From Merismopedia glauca CCAP 1448/3 (GTDB lineage Bacteria > Cyanobacteriota > Cyanobacteriia > Cyanobacteriales > CCAP-1448), in the NCBI RefSeq assembly GCF_003003775.1, contig NZ_PVWJ01000003.1, positions 1 to 64,000 on the forward strand: a DNA stretch of 64,000 nt, in the 5' to 3' direction. A program made the position numbers and the translations under genes. The notes beneath the pieces are model-generated. The model was not told the origin of the DNA. It searched no databases and saw only the letters and a list, made by a program, of their open reading frames with translations. Shown piece by piece: positions 18,664 to 27,072 of the stretch (the first letter of the stretch is position 1; every line of letters begins with the position of its first letter).

Positions 18664-19797
18664 TTATTTGCAAACGTAGCTTATACCCTCTCGCCGTCTT
18701 CTGGTGAGTGATGATGCTCGATCGCTTTCAGAACAGCCGATAAATTGCTTTTGAATAAAAGGAGAAGTCATTGCAGCTAGAAGTCCACCGTAATCTAAGT
18801 TGAACTTGACTTCACTTCCAACTTTTAAATCGTAGTTATTGCTATCTAGAACCACATGATCGCTGCTAGATCCGAGAATTTCCCAATCCTTACTAGGTCT
18901 TAAGCCAGATATCAGAACGTCTTGTCTTCCCAAAGCAATAATAACTCTCCGCCGAATGCCGCGATCGCAGAAGGTGGGAACATTACCAAAAGCATCCCGA
19001 CAGATTTCTCCAAATGGCAGAGATGGCTTTTCTTTTGACTCGATCGCTTCAGCAATCAATTTGAAGGCGCTGGTATACAAACCTGGAATAGCTTTTCCTT
19101 TGACGGTTTCACAACCTAAAAGAATCGATTCACCTAAACGCAGGTTGTTAATTCTCCCAACTTTTTGGGTTGATTCATACCATTCATAGTTGGCTGAATT
19201 TCCACCCGAAATGATTTCTAGCTTAATCTGAAATTCTTTTTCAATAGAATCAGCTAATTTAGATAATTCGCCCATATTTTGGTTATCTGGCTTGATTCCG
19301 CCATAACAAGCCAAGTTACAGCCAATGCCAATAATTTTGATATGGGATAGGGCAAGAGTTTTTTTGATGAATTGAGAAAGATCGCCAGGAAGTATACCCT
19401 CTCGCAGATCGCCCAACTCTACCATCAGAATAATTTCATGGATCTTATTATGTATCTTTGCATAATACGAAAGTTCTTCGATCGTCTCAAGTTCCGTATT
19501 GAGACTGATATCTACATTTAGAATGACAGATTCCGCCTGACTTAAAGCGGTGCGTAGCAGCACAAACTGAGTCGAAATACCCGCCTTTTTCATTTTTTGG
19601 AGGTTTTCAAGGCGAGAGTCAGCAATAAATTTGACTCCACCTTGAATCATTGCCTCGGCGATCGCGGGTTCTCCTAGTATCGCCTTGGATACTCCCATTA
19701 AGGAAATTCCTTTTTGCCCGTAAAGTTCAGATAGCATCCGAGCATTATGCCGTATTTGAGATAGGGCAATTTCTATTCTTGGTAGTAACGCTTTCAT
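18664..19797 (-). CDS. PLP-dependent alanine/ornithine racemase-like enzyme
   Basis: The 377-residue protein has the alanine racemase N-terminal barrel. The strand-helix opening IEIALSQIRHNARMLSELYG is followed by the PLP-lysine motif LMGVSKA (Lys38). GGVKFIADSRLENLQ, IILMVELGDLREGI, SGGNSANYEW and RINNLRLGESIL line the cofactor phosphate side. It resembles the ornithine racemase and YhfX subgroup more than classical Alr, which has a separate C-terminal beta domain with a catalytic Tyr. The true substrate is unknown. It shares a strand with the DUF1611 gene about 720 bp upstream, a pairing that suggests D-amino-acid metabolism. The arginine-rich C-terminus (RRRREG) is unusual. Confidence 0.75.
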   Translation of the reverse strand: MKALLPRIEIALSQIRHNARMLSELYGQKGISLMGVSKAILGEPAIAEAMIQGGVKFIADSRLENLQKMKKAGISTQFVLLRTALSQAESVILNVDISLNTELETIEELSYYAKIHNKIHEIILMVELGDLREGILPGDLSQFIKKTLALSHIKIIGIGCNLACYGGIKPDNQNMGELSKLADSIEKEFQIKLEIISGGNSANYEWYESTQKVGRINNLRLGESILLGCETVKGKAIPGLYTSAFKLIAEAIESKEKPSLPFGEICRDAFGNVPTFCDRGIRRRVIIALGRQDVLISGLRPSKDWEILGSSSDHVVLDSNNYDLKVGSEVKFNLDYGGLLAAMTSPFIQKQFIGCSESDRASSLTRRRREGISYVCK

Positions 19798-20194
19798 GTA
19801 TTCTATCGAGACGTTTTGCGTCTACCTCATAGGTAAGAGAGGGGTTTTTTCTACACTCTCTCGTTGTATTTTGTGATGCAGCTTGGGAAAACGATCGCAT
19901 CTTCAGGATCTGCATCCCCGAATTTCCGACAATGCCCCTATCATTCTGTTTAGAGCGCAGTTTTCTTTTAAGCTCAGGTAAGCTGGTAAACGCAATGGGG
20001 CATGGGGCATGGGGCATTGATTGGATTATCCTCCCCCTCTTCCCCCTTTTCCCTATCCTTAACTGAGGGATGTTTTGATTGAAAATTCGTTCTATTGCTA
20101 AAATAACACAATATATAGCATTAATGCAGAATTTAGAGTTGCGATCGCTCTACTTCTTTTGACTGCGAACTCTAAAAATGTTATACTGATATAT
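19798..20194. other. Spacer with short GGGGCAT repeats
   Basis: Three GGGGCAT heptamers lie near 19996-20016 (on the plus strand), followed by C/T-rich low-complexity DNA. No gene was recognised. Open frames here lack family features. The promoter of the small gene at 20195 must lie here. Confidence 0.5.
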
Positions 20195-20401
20195 ATGAAA
20201 ATTCAAGCATTAAATATTCAGACTGGCGATCGCATTATTGCCTACTTCAAGAATAAAATGCAGGTCTGCACAGTGAAATATATTTCGGCTCCCGATCAAA
20301 CCAACATTACACTATCCGTATTTCTTGGTGAACGTTATCGCCATTCAAGCTCAGGCATAATTCGGTTTAAATCAGAAGCTTTAGTCGATTTGACTAACTA
20401 A
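20195..20401 (+). CDS. Small conserved cyanobacterial hypothetical protein
   Basis: The 68-residue protein starts at ATG 20195; the longer TTG-initiated frame adds an implausible leader. It reads MKIQALNIQTGDRIIAYFKN, then MQVCTVKYISAPDQTNITLS and ends with IRFKSEALVDLTN. The pattern of short strands with a GDRI turn suggests a small all-beta, SH3-like fold. I recognise similar short proteins as conserved in cyanobacteria but no function. It sits on the opposite strand between the racemase-like and DUF1611 genes, so it is not co-transcribed with them. Confidence 0.65.
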   Translation: MKIQALNIQTGDRIIAYFKNKMQVCTVKYISAPDQTNITLSVFLGERYRHSSSGIIRFKSEALVDLTN

Positions 20402-20517
20402 GATTTTAAAGTCCAACCTGGGGAATCTGAGTAGGGCAAAATCTCTGGAAATCAGCGATCGAACTAGATAGTGTTGGTGAAAAGCAGGTAAACTGCTTCA
20501 CCTGCCACTGTTTGTGT

Positions 20518-21639
20518 CTATCTCATCGCTAATAGAGGAATTGTGTCTAAACCTTCTCGTTTAATTTTTTGGTTCAGCTTGGGAAAATAATGGCATAAGG
20601 TTTGAACCAGTTTTTGACACCCATAGTTCAATACATCCGTAGTTGGCAAGCGCAAACGATTTTCATAATCTTTGATAATTTGGGGAATTTCTGCTGGTGT
20701 CAGATTTTCGTGGCTTAAGGCGATCGCAATCACCTGAGATTGGGAGATTGCCTCAATCAGTTGAATTTCACTTTCAACAGTAGGCATAGCCAAATTAGGA
20801 AAATCACACCGGAATTCTCTGGCAGGCGGATGTTGAAGAATAACGCCATCGGGCATACATCCCTTTAAAATAGCAACAGAACTCATAAAGGCAGGATGAC
20901 TGACTGCGCTTTGTCCTTCGACTAAAATGATGTCGGGATGTTCGTTATCGAAAGCCTGAATAACCGCATTTTCTATTTCACCGATCGCAAATTGGGAAAC
21001 TAGAGCATCCATTGATACGCCATACCTTGCCCCTTGCATTAAGCTAGTTTGTCCTGTGGCAATCATTATCGATTTGATTCCCAGGCTATTTAAGGCTTTG
21101 TTTAGTTCCACTGCGGTAGTCCTTTTACCGCAAGCACAATCTGTACCGAGAAAGGCAATCACAGGCACATTTACTCTAGAGATTTGACCACTAAAGATAT
21201 GCAAATCTTCTAATTGGGGAGGCTTTCGGATGTCTTTAATTTGAATACCGCATTGCACAGCCATGTGGACAAACTCTGGATCTTCGGAAAAAAATTGATG
21301 AAGACCGTTAATAATATCCATGCCTTTTGCCATAGCTTCTAAGATTAGAGATCTTTCATCTATGGATATAGAAGCCTCTAAGGGAGCTTTTCCATAAATG
21401 TAACAGTTGGGAACTGCTGAAAGTTGACTCAAAGCTTCATGCAAATTGGCAAAAATGGGAATATCGCTTTTTTTGTCCCCTAATTCTTCGCCTGCATCCT
21501 TACCAGCTAACGAGCTATCAATAACCCCAACAATGTTATAGATTTCAGAGTGCCGAACCAACCCGGCGGCAGTTTTTCCATCCACTAAGCCAAATTGATT
21601 TTCACAGTAAACTAAAGCGGTTTCTTTAACGATCGCCAT
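20518..21639 (-). CDS. DUF1611 P-loop protein (DgcN family)
   Basis: The 373-residue protein is a full-length DUF1611 member. The N-terminal half is a Rossmann-like domain (IVGVIDSSLAGKDAGEELG, PNCYIYGKAP, HQFFSEDPEF). The C-terminal half is a P-loop domain with GTDCACGKRTTA at 165-176, MIATGQTSLMQGARYGVSMD and ILVEGQSAVSHPAF. DgcN, a characterised relative, N-acetylates D-glutamate in a D-glutamate catabolic route. Other members are uncharacterised. The neighbouring racemase-like gene on the same strand fits a D-amino-acid pathway. No DgcA-like dehydrogenase is present in the window, so the pathway is inference. The ATG at 21639 is the family start. Confidence 0.75.
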   Translation of the reverse strand: MAIVKETALVYCENQFGLVDGKTAAGLVRHSEIYNIVGVIDSSLAGKDAGEELGDKKSDIPIFANLHEALSQLSAVPNCYIYGKAPLEASISIDERSLILEAMAKGMDIINGLHQFFSEDPEFVHMAVQCGIQIKDIRKPPQLEDLHIFSGQISRVNVPVIAFLGTDCACGKRTTAVELNKALNSLGIKSIMIATGQTSLMQGARYGVSMDALVSQFAIGEIENAVIQAFDNEHPDIILVEGQSAVSHPAFMSSVAILKGCMPDGVILQHPPAREFRCDFPNLAMPTVESEIQLIEAISQSQVIAIALSHENLTPAEIPQIIKDYENRLRLPTTDVLNYGCQKLVQTLCHYFPKLNQKIKREGLDTIPLLAMR

Positions 21640-22239
21640 TCAATTAATTTCCTTCAATTTTTTCCCAAACCATCCAGAAGCTGGTTCAAGTTACCAAGCT
21701 TCTGTGCCGTCTAAAGTTTTATCTATATTTGAAAAACTCGCATCAACTTTGGCTTATTTGAAGCCGGTAATTTCTTCGCATTTCATAAAAATCTGATGCA
21801 GCAAAAGCTACATAATTTAGTAAATCTGTTGAAAAGCCTAAGTAATGTTGATTTTGCGGCGGAAATCTCAAGCTCTAATTGAGTCTCAGTCTAAACTTGG
21901 CTTGCATTAATCCTAACACAATATTGCTGTTTTGCATTAAGCTGCTTGAACCAGAAGCATTTGAAGCGATCGAGATGTTGTTCGTTTCACGTCAGTTACA
22001 TAGTCTTTGCTGCAAAAAATGGCATTGCTGATTTGAAGTATGAATTGTTGATTGTTGATTGTTGATTGTTGATTGTTGATTGGGTTTTCTTTCGCCCTGA
22101 ACTATTCCTATTTGGGGTGTCAACCTAGTTCATACCTTGATTCAGCAACGCCCAAAAAATTAGTCTAATTATTCCAGGTTTGGTAACAACTACAATCAGT
22201 ACAATAGAAGTTGGTGGTCACCAGAATCAGGGGAATGAT
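21640..22239. other. Spacer between DUF1611 gene and rre1
   Basis: It contains the mobile element at 22021-22152 and otherwise about 380 bp of AT-rich sequence with no recognised gene. A HIP1 octamer lies near 21967. Confidence 0.5.
22021..22152 (-). mobile_element. Heptamer-carrying MITE, copy 1 (132 bp)
   Basis: Its two 24-bp ends are inverted repeats matching at about 19 of 24 positions (starts GGCATTGCTGA; far end is the complement of GGCGTTGCTGA). Inside lie five TTGATTG-type heptamers and the conserved GGGTTTTCTTTCGCCC segment. Other copies are at 22974, 32151 and 37012. Confidence 0.8.
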
Positions 22240-22926
22240 ATGTCAGCGCGACTTTTACTCGTCGATGATGAGCCAGGATTGCGAGAAGCAGTACAAGCTT
22301 ACTTGGAAGATAGTGGTTTTACTGTTGACGTAGCCAGTAATGCGCGGGATGCATGGGAGATACTGCAACAACGCTCTCCAGAACTGGTTATCTCCGATCT
22401 AATGATGCCCCAAGTAGATGGGTATCAATTTTTAAAGCAAATGCGCGAAGATCCCCGATTCAAGGCGTTACCTGTCATTTTTTTGACAGCTAGGGGTATG
22501 AAAAGCGATCGCATACAAGGTTATCAAGCTGGGTGTGATGCTTACATTCCCAAACCTTTTGAACCAGATGAACTAGTAGCCATAGTCGAAAACTTACTGC
22601 AACGCCGCAGCGCTTCTGCGAGTGGTGATGGAACCACCACTGATTTTGAAGGTCTTGCCCGTCAAATCGATGAAATTAGAAGAATATTGCAAAGTGGTAG
22701 CAGTATAGTTACTACCCCTTCTGCCATTAAAATTGACCTGACTCCCCGCGAACAGAGTGTTTTAGACTTGGTAGCTAAGGGATTAATGAACAAAGAAATT
22801 GCCAAGCAACTTAGTACCAGCGTTCGCAATATTGAAAAGTACGTCAGTCGCTTATTTAGTAAAACTGGAACTAATAGTCGGACTGAATTAGTCCGGTTTG
22901 CTTTGGAACATGGCTTAACCAAATAG
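22240..22926 (+). CDS. rre1: NarL/LuxR-type response regulator, Rre1/Ycf29 group
   Basis: The 228-residue protein joins a receiver domain to a LuxR-type DNA-binding domain. The receiver has LLLVDDEPGLREAVQAYLED, phospho-acceptor Asp in LVISDLMMPQVDGY, the switch Thr in VIFLTARG and the Lys in YIPKPFEPDE. The DNA-binding domain is LTPREQSVLDLVAKGLMNKE through VRNIEKYVSRLF. The N-terminal sequence closely resembles Rre1 (Slr1783; Ycf29 in red algal plastids), which acts with Hik34 or Hik2 in stress and redox signalling. I choose ATG 22240, which has GGGGA upstream, over a TTG at 22180. No kinase gene adjoins it. Confidence 0.8.
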   Translation: MSARLLLVDDEPGLREAVQAYLEDSGFTVDVASNARDAWEILQQRSPELVISDLMMPQVDGYQFLKQMREDPRFKALPVIFLTARGMKSDRIQGYQAGCDAYIPKPFEPDELVAIVENLLQRRSASASGDGTTTDFEGLARQIDEIRRILQSGSSIVTTPSAIKIDLTPREQSVLDLVAKGLMNKEIAKQLSTSVRNIEKYVSRLFSKTGTNSRTELVRFALEHGLTK

Positions 22927-22973
22927 CTGTAGACACGTTAGATGTAAGATCTCTCAAAGTGCTTGATTTTTAA

Positions 22974-23130
22974 GGAGTTGCTGAATCAAGGTATGAACTA
23001 GTGCATGAAGTCAGAAGTCAGTGCTTCGACAGGCTCAGCAGCCAGTCAGAAGTCAAAATAGTGAGAGATCGGGGCGAAAGAAAACCCAATCAACAATCAA
23101 CAATCAACAATTAACAATCAACAATTAACA
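22974..23130 (+). mobile_element. Heptamer-carrying MITE, copy 2 (right end degraded)
   Basis: The left end GGAGTTGCTGAATCAAGG matches the family. CAGAAGT heptamers flank a short GC-rich hairpin (CTTCGACAGGCTCAG), then come GAAAGAAAACC and six CAATCAA/CAATTAA units. The right terminal repeat is no longer recognisable. Confidence 0.7.
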
Positions 23131-23142
23131 ACTTGCAGCAAA

Positions 23143-23661
23143 TCACCCCATCTTTGCTTCTGCGGACTGCTGGCGATAGACAAGCTTCAAAAGTATCGCA
23201 ACTATGACTATTTTGGCAATTTCTAATAACCAGTAGCCAGTGTGCATCTGATTCATGGAGTTGGGAATGCTATTGGCTGTGTCAAATAAATTGAGCTTCA
23301 TCCCTAAAGCACTCATATGGGGAGTCAGAAAATAGGTGTACCCCAAGACTATATCTAGTAAAATTGCTGCTAAAACTATCAGGTTTTGCCAGGATTTTCC
23401 CACTACTGCATATTGGTTTTGTAAAGCTAATAAACCTGTCAGGATCAAAGCTGCACAAACTAATTCAACTCGATTAAAAATCCCAAATATTGTATATCCG
23501 GCTGTAGCAAAACCATCTTGGCTCATCATCCCAGTAGCATACAGCGTAGGCATAATTAATAGATCTATTACCAGGCTAGCACTGAGCCAAAAAGATAAAG
23601 CCGATAGAATTATAACTACCCATTTAGATGGTGTGTTCCTGAAGTCAGATCTAAAATTCAT
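23143..23661 (-). CDS. Four-helix membrane protein, DUF4149-like
   Basis: The 172-residue protein has four hydrophobic segments: about 15-38 (WVVIILSALSFWLSASLVID), 60-85 (VELVCAALILTGLLAL), 90-115 (LIVLAAILLDIVLGYTYFL) and 140-165 (LLEIAKIVIVAILLKLVY). The layout, with the polar HTGYWLLE before the last helix, resembles DUF4149/TMEM205 proteins of unknown role. I choose ATG 23661 because AGGGG lies 7 bases upstream. A longer frame starting at 23739 adds an unlikely Lys-rich leader. It is monocistronic and its stop lies next to a mobile repeat. The family assignment is moderate. Confidence 0.6.
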   Translation of the reverse strand: MNFRSDFRNTPSKWVVIILSALSFWLSASLVIDLLIMPTLYATGMMSQDGFATAGYTIFGIFNRVELVCAALILTGLLALQNQYAVVGKSWQNLIVLAAILLDIVLGYTYFLTPHMSALGMKLNLFDTANSIPNSMNQMHTGYWLLEIAKIVIVAILLKLVYRQQSAEAKMG

Positions 23662-23930
23662 CTGTTTGCCCCTAATTTGTCCCTTTAGTTTTAGCTTAAC
23701 CAAAATTGCTGGTAAAAAATTTAAAGTTTTTACCAGCAAACAGATTAAAAAACATTACGTTTGATGGTGATTATTAAAGTTAATTGACTTAACTAATTAA
23801 CTAAACTAGTAAGTCAAGTTGTATCATTAGGTACTCTTGCTCACTAGTTGATTCTGCCATAATTAATCTGTCTGTAGGTATGCAAGCTGGTACGCCTACA
23901 ACATATACTCTGACTTACTTTGTTCTTATC

Positions 23931-24935
23931 ATGCTCAGTCGCGTTGCTAATTCTATTTATTGGCTAAACCGTTATGTAGAAAGAGCAGAAAATGTTGCTC
24001 GCTTTATCGATGTTAATCTTAACCTCTTGTTAGATTCTCCCACTGGCATAATTCAACAATGGGAGCCATTAGTCCATACTACGGGAGATATAGAACTATT
24101 TCGCGAACGGTATGGAACCGCAACCCCAGAAAATGCCATTCAGTTTCTGGCGTTTGATAAAACTTACCCAAATTCAATTATTTCTTGCTTGTCTGCTGCT
24201 AGAGAAAATGCCCGTTCGATTAGAGAAGTAATTTCGTCAGAAATGTGGCAAAGGCTGAATACCTTCTATTTTCTAGTCAAAGATGCGGCTCAGTCACCAC
24301 CGCTATCTGCTTTATCTGAGTTTTTTGCAGAAGTAAAGATGTCAAGTCACCTCTTTTCTGGAGTGACTGACGCGACTATGACTCATAATGAAGGGTGGCA
24401 CTTTGGACAAATTGGTAGATTTTTAGAGAGAGCAGATAAAACCGCTCGCATCTTGGATGTAAAATATTATATTCTTCTGCCTTCAGTCAAAGATATTGGC
24501 ACTACTTTAGATGAAATTCAGTGGATGGCTTTGCTCAAATCAGCTAGTGCTTACGAAATGTATCGAAAATGGGGTCAACATCGGATTAAGCCGATCGCAG
24601 TCACCGAATTTTTGATTCTAAATCGTGAATTCCCCCGTTCTATCCAGTTTTGCTTATTACAAGCCGAGCGATCGCTGCACCAAATAACTGGTACTCCAGT
24701 GGGAACTTGGAATCAGAGTGTCGAAAGGGCTGTGGGGAAAATTCGCTCAGAATTAGAGTATTTAACCATTGAAGAAATTGTCAAAATGGGTTTACACGAG
24801 TTTCTTGATGGACTGCAAAGTCAGATTAATAATGTGGGAGCAGGTATTTATCAAGCTTTCTTTGCTTTAAATGCGATAGATTCCTTTTCGCCATCACAAA
24901 CTCAAACCCAAAGCAACGTTATGATTCGCTGGTAA
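23931..24935 (+). CDS. Alpha-E domain protein (DUF403)
   Basis: The 334-residue all-helical protein begins MLSRVANSIYWLNRYVERAE, the hallmark of alpha-E (DUF403) proteins, and continues with ARENARSIREVISSEMWQRL and FGQIGRFLERADKTARILDV. These proteins are almost always encoded with a transglutaminase-like protein and often with a circularly permuted ATP-grasp ligase, and a role in making a peptide-like product has been proposed. Here the transglutaminase-like gene follows within 35 bp, but no ATP-grasp partner is adjacent. I choose ATG 23931; the upstream in-frame ATG at 23880 adds 17 residues not typical of the family. Confidence 0.9.
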   Translation: MLSRVANSIYWLNRYVERAENVARFIDVNLNLLLDSPTGIIQQWEPLVHTTGDIELFRERYGTATPENAIQFLAFDKTYPNSIISCLSAARENARSIREVISSEMWQRLNTFYFLVKDAAQSPPLSALSEFFAEVKMSSHLFSGVTDATMTHNEGWHFGQIGRFLERADKTARILDVKYYILLPSVKDIGTTLDEIQWMALLKSASAYEMYRKWGQHRIKPIAVTEFLILNREFPRSIQFCLLQAERSLHQITGTPVGTWNQSVERAVGKIRSELEYLTIEEIVKMGLHEFLDGLQSQINNVGAGIYQAFFALNAIDSFSPSQTQTQSNVMIRW

Positions 24936-24969
24936 ACTTACCTAAATTGCCCGATTAGATGACTCACCT

Positions 24970-25839
24970 GTGCAATATCAAATCAGCCATTCGACTACAT
25001 ACGATTTTAGCCAACCCGTCACCCTAAAGCCTCATATTATTAGATTACAACCGCGATCTGATAGTTGGCAAACAGTGGCAAGTTTTCAAATCGGGATTAT
25101 TCCCCAACCAGCTAACGTGTCTCGCAGCATCGATTTAGATGGCAATAACACGATCAAAATTTGGTTCGATCCAGATCGAACGACTAAACAACTATCGATC
25201 CAAATCCAGTCACAGGTTGAAACTCATTGTACTAATCCCTTTGACTATCTTTTAGAAGATTGGGCTACCTTTTTACCAATAGACTATCCCAGTTCGCTCC
25301 AATCCCAACTCTATCCCTATTTGGCAGGTAAATGGGGTAGATGGGGACTAGATTCTTTAGCGATAGATTTGGGGGAGGAAATTGCGGAAAAGACGAGTAA
25401 TAATGTGTTCGATTTTTTAATAGAACTGAACCAGCGTATTTACGATCGCTGTGACAAGATTATTCGCGAAACAGGGGAACCGTTACCCCCGAAAATGACT
25501 TGGGAACAACAAGCGGGGTCTTGTCGAGATTTAGCGATATTATTTATGGAAATATGCCGGAGCGTGGGATTAGCGACTAGGTTTGTCAGTGGCTACCACG
25601 AAGGAGATATTAGTAACCCCCACGCCGATCTGCACGCTTGGGTAGAAGTATATTTACCAGGGGCTGGGTGGCGCGGTTACGATCCTTTATATGGATTAGC
25701 TGTGAGCGATCGCCATGTGGCTTTAGCAGCTAGTGCGATTCCTAAAGCTACAGCCCCTGTGGAAGGTAAAACTAGTGTTAATGGGGGAAATTCGCATCTT
25801 TCCTACCAAGTTTCTGTCTGTCGGGTTGGGGGTGGTTGA
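24970..25839 (+). CDS. Transglutaminase-like cysteine peptidase-fold protein
   Basis: The 289-residue protein has the bacterial transglutaminase-like N-terminal beta domain (MQYQISHSTTYDFSQPVTLK) followed by a papain-like core. The catalytic triad is visible as Cys185 in AGSCRDLAILF, His222 in ADLHAWVEVYL and Asp238 in RGYDPLYG. The start is GTG at 24970, because the upstream ATG is out of frame. It is probably translated from the same message as the alpha-E gene. Relatives may act as peptidases or amide-bond-forming enzymes. No substrate is known. The C-terminal 15 residues are less conserved. Confidence 0.85.
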   Translation: MQYQISHSTTYDFSQPVTLKPHIIRLQPRSDSWQTVASFQIGIIPQPANVSRSIDLDGNNTIKIWFDPDRTTKQLSIQIQSQVETHCTNPFDYLLEDWATFLPIDYPSSLQSQLYPYLAGKWGRWGLDSLAIDLGEEIAEKTSNNVFDFLIELNQRIYDRCDKIIRETGEPLPPKMTWEQQAGSCRDLAILFMEICRSVGLATRFVSGYHEGDISNPHADLHAWVEVYLPGAGWRGYDPLYGLAVSDRHVALAASAIPKATAPVEGKTSVNGGNSHLSYQVSVCRVGGG

Positions 25840-26021
25840 TGAGCGATCGCTCCCACCTATAATCAAACACTAACGAAAAATCAGGCTTTCTCCCCCTTGT
25901 CCTCCTTGTCCCTTTCAGACCAGTAATCTTAAAAACCTACCCTTGAAAGGAGGGAACACCATATCGCCTCTCAATACCTACTCGTATTAGACTCAACTGA
26001 GAACCGCTATCACACATTAAA

Positions 26022-26933
26022 ATGAAAGTAGCTATTACTGGAGCCACTGGTTTTGTTGGTAAACGTCTCGTTGAACGCTTACAAGCTGAAAACCATGAAG
26101 TATTGATATTAACCCGCCACGTTGAGACAGCCAAGAAAATTTTTCCTCAAGCAGAAGCGATCGCCTATAATCCAACTGAGTCTGGCGATTGGCAACAAGC
26201 TATTTCCAGTTGCGATGCAGTAGTTAATTTGGCTGGAGAACCTTTGGCTGAGGGACGTTGGAGTCCTAAGAAAAAGCAAGATATTCTCGATAGTCGGAAG
26301 TTAGGAACTCAAAAAATTGTAGAAGCTATAGCTCAAGCCAATCCTAGACCGCAAGTGCTAATTAATCCTTCAGCGATTGGCTATTATGGGACTAGCGAAA
26401 CAGCTACTTTTACAGAAACTAGTCCTTCTGGTAGCGATTTTTTGGCTCAAGTTTGTCAAAACTGGGAATCTGAAGCTGAAAAAGTCAAAAATGCAGGTAC
26501 TAGACTAGTTATCTTGCGTTTTGGGATCGTTTTAGGTCAAGGTGGAGCTTTAGGCAAGATGCTAGCACCTTTCCAGATGTTTGCAGGTGGTCCGATAGGT
26601 AGTGGTCGTCAGTGGGTATCTTGGATTCATATCGACGATTTAGTGAATTTAATCCTCTACTGTCTCCAGCACCCTGAAATTTCAGGGGTTTTTAACGCCA
26701 CATCTCCTAACCCAGTCCGCATGGCAGAATTTTGTCAAATTCTGGGTGCAACGATTAACCGTCCCTCTTGGTTACCAGTCCCGAATATTGCCTTAGAACT
26801 ATTATTAGGTGAAGGAGCAATGGTAGTTTTAGAAGGTCAAAAAGTTATCCCCAACGGCACAATATCTACAGGATTTAATTACACTTATTCACAGTTAAAA
26901 CCAGCGATGGAAAATGTGATTAATCATCAGTAA
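26022..26933 (+). CDS. TIGR01777-family NAD(P)-binding epimerase-like protein
   Basis: The 303-residue protein is an extended short-chain dehydrogenase of the TIGR01777 (YfcH/SDR39U1) family. The N-terminal cofactor motif is ITGATGFVGKRL (4-15). AVVNLAGEPLAEGRWSPKKK, INPSAIGYYGTSE and RFGIVLGQGGALGKML are diagnostic of the subgroup. The SAIGYYG segment supplies the catalytic Tyr. The C-terminal DUF1731 domain is present (LPVPNIALELLLGEGAMVVL). The enzyme activity is unknown; plastid and cyanobacterial members have been linked only loosely to cell division or photosynthesis. It is monocistronic. Confidence 0.9.
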   Translation: MKVAITGATGFVGKRLVERLQAENHEVLILTRHVETAKKIFPQAEAIAYNPTESGDWQQAISSCDAVVNLAGEPLAEGRWSPKKKQDILDSRKLGTQKIVEAIAQANPRPQVLINPSAIGYYGTSETATFTETSPSGSDFLAQVCQNWESEAEKVKNAGTRLVILRFGIVLGQGGALGKMLAPFQMFAGGPIGSGRQWVSWIHIDDLVNLILYCLQHPEISGVFNATSPNPVRMAEFCQILGATINRPSWLPVPNIALELLLGEGAMVVLEGQKVIPNGTISTGFNYTYSQLKPAMENVINHQ

Positions 26934-27072
26934 CAATGTCCACCTACTGAACCAGCGATCGCGATTTTAAAGGTGCGATCGCTAAATGTTATTCCAGCAC
27001 AATTTTGGGGAAAGCTAGATCTATATACCTAATTTCTGGAAATATCAGTGTTAGTAGGTTGATTGAATCAAT

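Noticed and set aside
19745-20017. Minus-strand 90-residue frame upstream of the racemase-like gene
   Set aside because: It consists of the GGGGCAT repeat and low-complexity DNA and overlaps the racemase start. There is no family resemblance or ribosome site.
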